This document shows positions 52,912 to 60,229 of a DNA stretch of 64,000 bases, one piece after another. The notes below the pieces were generated by a model. The model ran no database searches and had not been told where the DNA came from. It saw only the letters and a list, made by a program, of their open reading frames with translations. Source of the stretch: CALDTK01 sp045110575 (GTDB lineage Bacteria > Bacteroidota > Bacteroidia > Chitinophagales > Saprospiraceae); contig JBGCGF010000012.1 in NCBI GenBank assembly GCA_045110575.1, forward strand, positions 21,195-85,194. The letters are read 5' to 3'. A program made the translations under genes and the position numbers. Numbering within the stretch: the first letter of the stretch is position 1; every line of letters begins with the position of its first letter.

Positions 52912-53820
52912 TTATCTGTGGGAACCTGAAGTATTAGTTCCTGGGAGAGGTTTTTGTATTGTATTGTGAGTTGACAATCCAAGTTTAAGGCGCGCACGAA
53001 TACCTTGCATTACTGTGCTGTTGGATTTTAGTCCTGGTGGTAAATTTGCAATGATATCATCGTAGATATACCAAGTGGGAGGGCAAGGTGCACCGATAGT
53101 CACACCTTCAAAAACAGTCTCATCTAAAGAGTCCTCTTCGTCGTTATTATTCGTTTTGTAAATGTTAGTGCCGATTTGCCCTTCTATTTTGAGGCTAAAG
53201 GATGGATATGAGAAATGCTTAGCGCCTTTTTCGGCGCTACTCGGTTTTCTACCGAAGGATATTTTACAGCCAGATAGATGTATTTTACTGTAATATGTAA
53301 CAAAGTGCTTTAGTTTCTCTAGACTAAAAAAAACGAAGTCGATGCCATAATTTTTAGGGTAAAACTCCAGGCGTTCATACAGATTGTCGATTTGTAAATC
53401 AGATGTACCAATGCTAGATAAATGAACTAGTGCCGTAAGTGAAGCCTTATTGTTGAGTTGGGAGACTTTAGTATGCTCCTTTACTACTGAGTTTTGTGCG
53501 TCAGTAGATAGAATTCTTCCATCTTTATTGTCTACATATACTTGGCGGACCTTTAAATGTGGAAGGGTACTCTTAATTAGTTCAGTTTTCTTTGGGGATC
53601 CATCTGTCTTTTGCTCTTTAAATTCTACAAAACAAAATTGAAGTCCAATGAGAACTAGTTCTCTGTCTGTTAGAGTAATAGGCTCTAACCAGAGATTGCG
53701 TAACTCATTTGATATTTCATAACTTATAGGAGAAGATTTTTTTGCAATTTTTTGCATTCCAAGTTTAGATTTGAGCGATTTAAAGTTCGCTGTGCCGAGA
53801 ATTACTTTTTTCTTTGCCAT
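52912..53820 (-). CDS. Hypothetical protein, AT-rich
   Basis: A 302-residue soluble protein without signal or membrane helix. The N-terminus is basic (MAKKKVILGTANFKSLKSKL). The middle is a mix of alpha and beta (ERLEFYPKNYGIDFVFFSLE, HFVTYYSKIHLSGCKISFG), and the tail is Ser/Thr-rich (THNTIQKPLPGTNTSGSHR). No family is recognised. It is much more AT-rich than the flanking LytTR and NarL-type regulator genes, suggesting recent acquisition. It is 12 bases downstream of the NarL-type gene and 12 bases upstream of the LytTR gene on the same strand, so all three may be co-transcribed. Confidence 0.68.
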   Translation of the reverse strand: MAKKKVILGTANFKSLKSKLGMQKIAKKSSPISYEISNELRNLWLEPITLTDRELVLIGLQFCFVEFKEQKTDGSPKKTELIKSTLPHLKVRQVYVDNKDGRILSTDAQNSVVKEHTKVSQLNNKASLTALVHLSSIGTSDLQIDNLYERLEFYPKNYGIDFVFFSLEKLKHFVTYYSKIHLSGCKISFGRKPSSAEKGAKHFSYPSFSLKIEGQIGTNIYKTNNNDEEDSLDETVFEGVTIGAPCPPTWYIYDDIIANLPPGLKSNSTVMQGIRARLKLGLSTHNTIQKPLPGTNTSGSHR

Positions 53821-53832
53821 GATCTTAAAGTT

Positions 53833-54465
53833 TTAGTGTGTGTTGTTTAAGTAATACCGCACCGCTTCTGCGCGATTGTTCACGCTGAGCTTGCGGTAGA
53901 TTTTGACGTTGTGTTGCTTGATCGTTTCGACCGTGACGCCGAGGCGATCGGCGATCTCTTTGTTGAGAAGACCTTCAGCTACCATCCTTAAGATGTTGGT
54001 CTGGTGGTCGGTTAGCTCTGCGAAAGCATGGGTTTTAGCGGAAGCCGAAACTTTAAAACGCTCCAAGACACGCCGTGCAATCGCACGACTCATTGGTGCG
54101 CCACCAGCGGCATATTCTCGTACGGCCTTTACGACTCCATCCGGACCTTCACGTTTGTTGATGTAACCACAAGCCCCAACTTGTAAGGCGCCAAAGACCA
54201 TCTCGTCATGATCGAAGACCGAAAAGATCAAGAAATCTGCAGCGCAGCCTGCGTCTTGCAGACGGCTCATGGCTTCGATTCCAGAGATGCCCGGTAGGCC
54301 TAAATCCATGACCACCACATCGGGACGTAATTTGGAAATACCCTCTACCGCAGCTTCTCCCGATGGATACGCCGCTAGACACTCAAATTCGAAATCGTGA
54401 TCGAACGCAGCGACAAGCTGGGTTCTAATCTCGTTTTGATCTTCTACTATACAGAGTCGTAGCAT
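53833..54465 (-). CDS. NarL/FixJ-type response regulator
   Basis: The ATG at 54465 (MLRLCIVEDQNEIRTQL) gives a canonical start; a longer in-frame extension to 54603 runs into a repeat element and is unlikely. The receiver domain has the acidic pair in CIVEDQ, the phospho-acceptor in VVVMDLGLPGISG and Lys in CGYINKRE. A LuxR-type HTH (about 145-205: LTDHQTNILRMVAEGLLNKE, IADRLGVTVETIKQHNVKIY) completes it. It is the partner of the HisKA_3 sensor directly upstream (54691-57693), separated by a hairpin element of about 160 bases. Confidence 0.94.
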   Translation of the reverse strand: MLRLCIVEDQNEIRTQLVAAFDHDFEFECLAAYPSGEAAVEGISKLRPDVVVMDLGLPGISGIEAMSRLQDAGCAADFLIFSVFDHDEMVFGALQVGACGYINKREGPDGVVKAVREYAAGGAPMSRAIARRVLERFKVSASAKTHAFAELTDHQTNILRMVAEGLLNKEIADRLGVTVETIKQHNVKIYRKLSVNNRAEAVRYYLNNTH

Positions 54466-54533
54466 GGTGCTAGGCGTTTTGTGAAAGCAAATATTCAACC
54501 CGACGTAACGGTCAACCAACATAACCTTAGTTA

Positions 54534-54692
54534 GAGTCTGTCTAAGAATTCGGATTCTGGCGAAATTGATAGAGTTTTGCGGGGATTTAGGCGAAAAGCG
54601 CAAGACCTAGCTGGCTAATTCGAGCATTTTTAACGAAAATCCACTCAAAAAAATACAATTTTTAGTCGAATTGGGATTTCTTAGACAGGCTC
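54534..54692. repeat. Hairpin-type repeat element, copy 1
   Basis: A 159-base non-coding element between sensor and regulator genes; its right end overlaps the sensor's stop codon. The ends are inverted repeats (GAGTCTGTCTAAGAA with TTCTTAGACAGGCTC). The interior shares ATTCTGGCGAAATTGA, AAAAGCGCAAG, TAGCTGGCTA, GAGCATTTTTAACGAAAA and TTTTTAGTCGAATTGG with copy 2 at 59706. No protein or clear target duplication is seen, so it is MITE/REP-like. Confidence 0.78.
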
Positions 54693-57600
54693 AAGCTCCG
54701 CCGACTTTCGAGTTATCTAAGGGGATAGTAATTGTGATGGTCGTCCCATCGTCGTGTTTGGTTATTAAATTGAATGTGCCGTTGAGTTGATTGACTCGCT
54801 TTTTCATGTTGATGGTGCCATTTCCATGCACAGCCTTTGAAGGATTAAAACCACTCCCATTGTCTGATATCGTAAGGATAAATTCATCCTTGTAATCCAT
54901 CCGACCTGAGACGTCGACCTGCGTACCTGCAGAGTGTCGTACCGCATTGGTGATGGCCTCTTTGCCAATTAGGATTAGGTTTCGGCGTAGGTTCATCCCG
55001 GCCTTAACCTTTAGCATCAACTCTTCACCGTATATGTGCGTACGAAAATTGAAGCCTCGCGGATCGCAGAGCATATAGCCGTGCTCATTCAGTTTATTGA
55101 ATAGAGCGAAGAGACTTAGTTCTTCTGTTTGCAGTGCCCAAATAATATCGCGCATGTGGTCAAGCGAAGCCCGACTAAGCTGTGAAATTTTGGTTCTCAG
55201 GTCTTCTTCGCTTATGGGTGACGTCCCTTCACTGAGGAAGAGGATGTTGGACAAATCACCACCGAGGTCATCGTGTAATTCTCGTGCGATGCGGTCACGT
55301 TCTTTCGCTACAAGTTCAACTTGTTGAATCTGCTGTTTGGCTTGTGCTAGCTTTCTACGATTGATAACATGAGCAATTCCAAAACCTAATCCAAGGATTC
55401 CCGCCAGCGCTGATAGCTTAAACCACCACGTCTGCCAGTATGGAGCCTCGATAAAGAGCGATGCCGTTAAAGGAGGGCGTTTACTCTCGCCTTCATCTTT
55501 CATGCGTATACGCAATGTGTATGTACCTGGCGGCACTTTGGTGAAGCGTAACACAGATCCAGAGCGCAGTTCCGCCCAGCCTTCTTGGTAAGGACTCAGT
55601 TGATATTCAATCGGACTTTTTACTCCATCTATAAACCCAAGCGTACCAACACCAACGTCGATTGTATTCTCTGAATAGTTGAGTTCGAGCGGATCTCCCT
55701 TGAGCATGTCACGAATACGTAAATCGGGCCGTTCGTTGATCCAAAGGTCTGAGAAGTAGTTTTTAAGCCTGTTCTTTTTTTCCGATGATTGGGACTTTGA
55801 AAGCCCAATGACTCCCTTCTCTGTTGCCATCCAAATGCTGCCAGCAGCATCAATGATAGGAGCGATAATGACACCTTCGTTGCTCGGTAAACCATCGAGT
55901 GTTTGCCATGTTTGCCACTCGCCTTCTGTGTTTCGAACATTGAGCCCTTTGTCCGTAGAAGCATAGAGTACCCCTGTCTCGTCTACATGTAATCCATAAA
56001 AGATACGGTCATCTTTTAGCGGAGCGGATACTTCCCATGTCTTAGTCGTGGTATCTTTTTGTGCGTGAAAAAGTCCGCGAATTGTTCCAATCCAAACGCT
56101 TCCATCGGGAGCGGTCGCAATAGATTGGACAGATCCGCCGACTGGTATACTGTCGATCTTGTTGATCTCATCGCCTTTAAGGTCAAGGACGTAGGTGTAA
56201 GTTCCTTTCTCCCCGTCGATATATCTTGTGCCGTCTAAATAGAATAGTGGTCTAAGCCATGGCCCGTCTGAATAGCCACCTTGATACTGATAGGTATTAA
56301 CGCCTTTCAGCTTATGGATTCCATTCTTTGTCGTAATTATTACAGCGTCAAGTTCTTGATTGTAATGTGTGCTATAAATGAAGGATTGATCAGAAAAAAT
56401 GACCTTCCAGTCACCAGTCTCTGTAGACTGATATAGCTGGTCTCTAACCGCGATCAAATGCCTCCCGTTTGGTAACTGTGTAGATGATGCAGCCCATCTA
56501 CTTTTAGCCAAGTTCGACAAGTTTTTAAGAGTGGCAATGCTTTGCGTTTGACCGTAAGAACTGATCGTACCTGCAGCCGTCCCTACCCAGAGCTCATTTG
56601 ATGTGCCGCGATAGAACGTTCGCACGTTTAGTGGCTTCCCTTCTGTATTTCTAAGAACTTTCAAGTTGGGCGAAGCAGGAATCAATGCATCTATGCCTCC
56701 TTTGGCTTGCATAGTCCATAGAGTGCCATCAGGCGAGTGGTGAATTGAGCGCGGCTTGTCTTCCTCATTCACCCCTCTATAAACTTGACCAAACCACTTC
56801 TTTTGGACGTGGTCAAAAACTAGGAGTCCGTCATCGTTGGATGCGGCAAAGATGTAGTCGCCCTGCAGTGAAATACTCCATAGTAATTGGCTTTGAGTCT
56901 TAGGGAGCTTGTATTTAGCAATAAGGGTGTCCGCCCGATAGTCGAAATGAAGCAATCCTTCATTGCTTCCAAGCCATGCGCTCTTCTTTTCGCTTTCGCT
57001 AAAACAAGCGGCATAGATGGTCGCTCTCTTTACGATTTCAACCTTTGAATCTACTCTGTGAAGTGTCGAGTCATTCGTCCACGTTAAAAGTTCCAGTCCT
57101 GGGCTTTTAAGCCAAGGCATGCCTAGGAAGAAACTATTTGTCATTGAAGTAAAGCGCATCGAGCGCGATGGCTGTGGGGTTCCTTCAATTGTCTCTGTAG
57201 CAAGGTCTACACGTGCGATTTGAGAACCGTTACTTATAAGTAGATCATGACGTTCCTCATCGTAATGGAAAGCATGGTAAACTTCATGTGAAGGCATGAG
57301 TGTTGAGTCTAGGCGTATGCTCCTCAGCGTATCAACGGTGTAGTCGTATACATGGAGGCCGTCTACTCCCGAAAACCATAACAGCCCATTCTTATCTTCA
57401 AAACATTGGCTCTGGACAAAATCCTCAAAGCCCGAAGACGCCGGAATAGGGTAGTGTTTAAACGTACTCCCGTCCATTCTGAAAACTCCATGCGAAGAGC
57501 CTATCCATGTGAATCCTCTGCTGTCTGAACTGATGAACGCATTGAACTTGTCGTACAGTAAACCATCATCTCGATCAAAATGTCTGACGGTGAATTCAGG

Positions 57601-57693
57601 TGCTTGAGCGTATATAGGAATTGGATGTAGCAGAATCATGAAGCACATGATGCTGCCTATCCACTTGTTTTTATACCTACTGATCACTGGCAA
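54691..57693 (-). CDS. Hybrid sensor histidine kinase (propeller-Y_Y_Y-HisKA_3)
   Basis: A 1000-residue sensor kinase. The N-terminal signal (MCFMILLHPIPIYA region) is followed by two-component-regulator propeller repeats (about 30-640: GLLYDKFNAFISSDSRGFTW, GSVWIGTIRGLFHA, GSIWMATEKGVIGL). A Y_Y_Y domain (about 655-740) and a transmembrane helix (about 750-770) come next. The HisKA_3 dimerisation domain carries the phospho-His in IARELHDDLGGDLSN (about 806), and a HATPase ends the protein (LIGKEAITNAVRHS, TISDNGSGF, GNGTINMKKRVNQLNG). The downstream NarL-type regulator is the cognate partner. Such sensors read periplasmic ligands, often glycans, but the ligand here is unknown. Confidence 0.93.
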   Translation of the reverse strand: MPVISRYKNKWIGSIMCFMILLHPIPIYAQAPEFTVRHFDRDDGLLYDKFNAFISSDSRGFTWIGSSHGVFRMDGSTFKHYPIPASSGFEDFVQSQCFEDKNGLLWFSGVDGLHVYDYTVDTLRSIRLDSTLMPSHEVYHAFHYDEERHDLLISNGSQIARVDLATETIEGTPQPSRSMRFTSMTNSFFLGMPWLKSPGLELLTWTNDSTLHRVDSKVEIVKRATIYAACFSESEKKSAWLGSNEGLLHFDYRADTLIAKYKLPKTQSQLLWSISLQGDYIFAASNDDGLLVFDHVQKKWFGQVYRGVNEEDKPRSIHHSPDGTLWTMQAKGGIDALIPASPNLKVLRNTEGKPLNVRTFYRGTSNELWVGTAAGTISSYGQTQSIATLKNLSNLAKSRWAASSTQLPNGRHLIAVRDQLYQSTETGDWKVIFSDQSFIYSTHYNQELDAVIITTKNGIHKLKGVNTYQYQGGYSDGPWLRPLFYLDGTRYIDGEKGTYTYVLDLKGDEINKIDSIPVGGSVQSIATAPDGSVWIGTIRGLFHAQKDTTTKTWEVSAPLKDDRIFYGLHVDETGVLYASTDKGLNVRNTEGEWQTWQTLDGLPSNEGVIIAPIIDAAGSIWMATEKGVIGLSKSQSSEKKNRLKNYFSDLWINERPDLRIRDMLKGDPLELNYSENTIDVGVGTLGFIDGVKSPIEYQLSPYQEGWAELRSGSVLRFTKVPPGTYTLRIRMKDEGESKRPPLTASLFIEAPYWQTWWFKLSALAGILGLGFGIAHVINRRKLAQAKQQIQQVELVAKERDRIARELHDDLGGDLSNILFLSEGTSPISEEDLRTKISQLSRASLDHMRDIIWALQTEELSLFALFNKLNEHGYMLCDPRGFNFRTHIYGEELMLKVKAGMNLRRNLILIGKEAITNAVRHSAGTQVDVSGRMDYKDEFILTISDNGSGFNPSKAVHGNGTINMKKRVNQLNGTFNLITKHDDGTTITITIPLDNSKVGGA

Positions 57694-58010
57694 CTAAGCT
57701 ACTCAACTTGGTCATTATTAGAGGTTAACCTTGCTGTAGTGTTTTCAACGGCATGTTGAATGCCGTTATATTATTTTATATCAGTGCTAGGGCTATATGT
57801 GTTTTTTTTGTTAGAAATGGTCTCGATATACTTCACATTTAATCTTTCCGTCTTGTCTCTCAAGCCTGTCGCCTTCTGTTAATCATCCAGAAATACAACT
57901 TTTCCCAAGTACTACAACTAGCCTATTCCATAAAGCCCCCGACAACAATAGCTACTTAGAAGCTTTATTCGTTATATCATCACGTCTCCTCACCTTCCAA
58001 CCCCTCAGAA
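57694..58010. other. 317-base divergent gap between sensor and delta-60 genes
   Basis: It holds one perfect 8-bp hairpin, AACGGCAT/ATGCCGTT with loop GTTGA (57747-57767), and AT-rich runs. No gene, operator pair or clear -7/-33 promoter was identified for either flanking gene. The hairpin may belong to the sensor's leader. Confidence 0.4.
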
Positions 58011-59420
58011 ATGCATAAAATAGTCTCTCTTCTCTTGCTTACGCTATTTCTAAGTTCAGGAGCTTCAGTTGCGCAAGTAGGAACACTTGACAGTACATTC
58101 CTTTCAGGTGACGGTCCCAACCGACAAGTAAAGACTATCGCCGTTCAACCGGACGGTAAGATTTTGATTGGCGGAGGCTTCGTCGAATACGATGGGATAG
58201 ACATCACTCGTCTGGCGAGGCTTAACGCTGACGGCACTCTTGATAATTCTTTTCGTATCGGTGATGGACCTTCAGGAACCGTTGAAAAGATTGAACTGGT
58301 TGAAGACGGAAAAATGTTCGTTGTCGGATCTATTTCCACATATAATGGAGTGAGATCTGATTTTATCGTTAAACTAAATGATGACGGATCTAGAGACAAT
58401 ACTTTTAATATTATCCATAACAGTGGTGTAAGTAGCTCTGCTTCTGATCTCGTTGTTTTAGAAGATGGATCTATCTTTATAGCTGGTGGTATTCGAGATT
58501 TCAATAGCACGGGGCTAGACTTCCTTGTCAAATTAAATCCGGATGGAAGTCAAAATACAGACTTTGATCAAGGGTCAGGATTCGATCGTAGTATTAATGC
58601 AATCGATATGCAGTCTAACGGTAAAATTATCGTTGGCGGAAACTTTACAGAATATAACGGTCAAGCGATTCGCTATTTGGCCAGGCTCAATATCAACGGG
58701 ACTTTAGACACGACGTTCAATACAGATGAGCGAGGACCGAGTAACAAAATATCAGAAGTAAAAGTGTTGGCTGATGACAGAATTATAGTTGCCGGTAGTA
58801 TAGGTAATTACAATGGAATATCGACGAATGATGTTATTAAAATATTGCCAGACGGGGAGCTTGATATTAGTTTTCAGCCAAGTGTTAGTGACGCTGAGCA
58901 AATTTTCGTGCAGCCCGACGGGAAAGTTATCGTTGTCGGTCCGTACACCTTCCTTAATGCGGATCGAAGAAGTCTGATGCGGTATAATTCTGACGGAACT
59001 TTTGATTCTCTATTCATTTCAGGTATGGGTGCCGGCCCTAATGCAAAATTGGAAAGCTGTGCGCTTCAATCTGACGGTAAGATTCTCATTGGTGGCACGT
59101 TCAGTTTTACTACATACGATAGTACGAGGATAAATATACTGGCACGGATTAATGGAGATGTTCAGGTTAGTGAAGTTGATCCAGTTGCCGTTCGAGAGGT
59201 TTTAGAGATATATCCTAATCCCGTTGATGATCATCTACATTTTCGAGGGGCGATTCAGAAAGGGAAATTTAGGATTTATGGCCTTGGTGGTAGATTGATG
59301 AAGCGCGGCGTGCTTCAACATGGAGCCCCGATTTCCGTTGAGGATTTAGAGAGCGGTATTTATCACTTGTTGCTCGATGAGGGTAGTAGAGCGTATCGAG
59401 GAAGGTTTGTGGTCAGGTAA
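58011..59420 (+). CDS. Delta-60 repeat protein with T9SS sorting domain
   Basis: A 469-residue secreted protein with signal peptide (LLLLTLFLSSGASVA). Delta-60 repeats (about residues 25-385) follow the pattern ...IAVQPDGKILIGGGF...YNG...LARLNADGTLDNSF, with about seven copies. Each builds a blade of a beta-propeller. The C-terminus (about 393-469) is a T9SS type A sorting domain (LEIYPNPVDDHLHF, LESGIYHLLLDEGSR), so the protein is exported by the type IX system and attached to the surface or released. It is a typical non-catalytic surface protein; adhesion or recognition is inferred. Possibly controlled by the adjacent two-component system. Confidence 0.92.
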   Translation: MHKIVSLLLLTLFLSSGASVAQVGTLDSTFLSGDGPNRQVKTIAVQPDGKILIGGGFVEYDGIDITRLARLNADGTLDNSFRIGDGPSGTVEKIELVEDGKMFVVGSISTYNGVRSDFIVKLNDDGSRDNTFNIIHNSGVSSSASDLVVLEDGSIFIAGGIRDFNSTGLDFLVKLNPDGSQNTDFDQGSGFDRSINAIDMQSNGKIIVGGNFTEYNGQAIRYLARLNINGTLDTTFNTDERGPSNKISEVKVLADDRIIVAGSIGNYNGISTNDVIKILPDGELDISFQPSVSDAEQIFVQPDGKVIVVGPYTFLNADRRSLMRYNSDGTFDSLFISGMGAGPNAKLESCALQSDGKILIGGTFSFTTYDSTRINILARINGDVQVSEVDPVAVREVLEIYPNPVDDHLHFRGAIQKGKFRIYGLGGRLMKRGVLQHGAPISVEDLESGIYHLLLDEGSRAYRGRFVVR

Positions 59421-59623
59421 GTTGTATGCCTAATGAGCATGTCGTTTCTCTAAATTCCCATTCGTGTAATGCTTGTCAAGCACTACTCAGAATAGCCCTT
59501 GTGTAGGCGCATTTAGGCTGTGTAATGAAAGCATTTCAGCATTGGCTGTGTCTGCGCGATAAGCTGTACGGAAGGTGGGAGCCGTCCTAAACACCAGCAT
59601 CTACAGCCCTTCTACCCACCAAC

Positions 59624-59705
59624 TACTAATCAATTAGTATTTTTTTGCCCCAAAGTTTGGAAGTACCAATGCGTTAGTACTACATTTGTACTAATCAATT
59701 AGTAC
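59624..59705 (+). promoter_or_regulatory. blaI promoter with paired BlaI-type operators
   Basis: Two copies of a perfect palindrome: TACTAATCAATTAGTA (59624-59639) and GTACTAATCAATTAGTAC (59688-59705). They bracket a Bacteroidetes promoter with TTTG at 59656-59659 (-33) and TACATTTG at 59681-59688 (-7). The second operator would cover the transcript start. This is the expected layout for autoregulation by the BlaI-type repressor encoded next. The upstream part of the 449-base gap (59421-59623) shows nothing recognisable. Confidence 0.75.
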
Positions 59706-59867
59706 AAGAGCATTTCTAGGATTTCAGATTCTGGCGAAATTGAGATGATTTTGTTTTGCTTGAGGCAAAAAGCGCAAGGAATAGCTGGCTATTTTGAGCA
59801 TTTTTAACGAAAAACAACGGAAAAGCAGCCAATTTTTAGTCGAATTGGATTTCCTAGAAACGCTCTT
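59706..59867. repeat. Hairpin-type repeat element, copy 2
   Basis: A 162-base element sharing its interior with 54534-54692. Its ends pair with each other (AAGAGCATTTCTAGGA with TCCTAGAAACGCTCTT) but differ from the ends of copy 1. It starts at the last base pair of operator 2 and ends 2 bases before the blaI ATG, so it forms the entire leader of the blaI message. Confidence 0.78.
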
Positions 59868-59869
59868 AT

Positions 59870-60229
59870 ATGCAAAAGCTAGCCAAACGCGAATCGCAAA
59901 TCATGCAGGCCATCTGGTCGCTTGACAAAGCCACCGTCAAGGAGATCGTGGAATTGATGCCCGAGCCCCGCCCACATTACAATAGTGTCTCAACTATTGT
60001 AAAGCTGCTGAAGTCTAAAGGATTCGTTGGAGAAGAGAAGCTGGGACGTGCCTACAGCTATTTCGCACTTGTCCCTAAAGAAGACTACCAAGAGGGTGTT
60101 GTTGATGATGTCGTCAAGGGCTTTTTTGAAGGTTCACCGATGAAACTCGTCAATTATTTCGCCAAGGAACAGAAGCTCGATGCAGACGACCTGGAGCGTA
60201 TTCTCAAAATGATTAGAAACGAGAAGTAA
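59870..60229 (+). CDS. blaI: BlaI/MecI-family repressor
   Basis: A 119-residue winged-helix repressor of the BlaI/MecI/CopY family: LAKRESQIMQAIWSLDKATV, HYNSVSTIVKLLKSKGFVGE and the dimerisation tail (FAKEQKLDADDLERILKMIR). It normally binds palindromic operators as a dimer and is inactivated by a cognate M56 sensor protease. The paired palindromes upstream fit, and its stop overlaps the start of the M56 gene (TAATG), so the two are translationally coupled. Resistance to beta-lactams is not implied; in Bacteroidota these pairs regulate varied functions. Confidence 0.94.
   Translation: MQKLAKRESQIMQAIWSLDKATVKEIVELMPEPRPHYNSVSTIVKLLKSKGFVGEEKLGRAYSYFALVPKEDYQEGVVDDVVKGFFEGSPMKLVNYFAKEQKLDADDLERILKMIRNEK

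Noticed and set aside
53833..54603. Longer version of the NarL-type regulator starting at 54603
   Set aside because: The extra 46 residues run through the hairpin repeat element and match no receiver domain; the ATG at 54465 is canonical.
59624..59705. The palindromes near blaI as part of the hairpin repeat element
   Set aside because: The upstream palindrome lies outside the element, and copy 1 at 54534 lacks any such palindrome, so they are operators rather than element ends.
54534..59867. Composite transposon between the two hairpin elements
   Set aside because: The two elements bracket the sensor and delta-60 genes, but no transposase, matched target duplications or compositional shift supports mobility of the whole segment.
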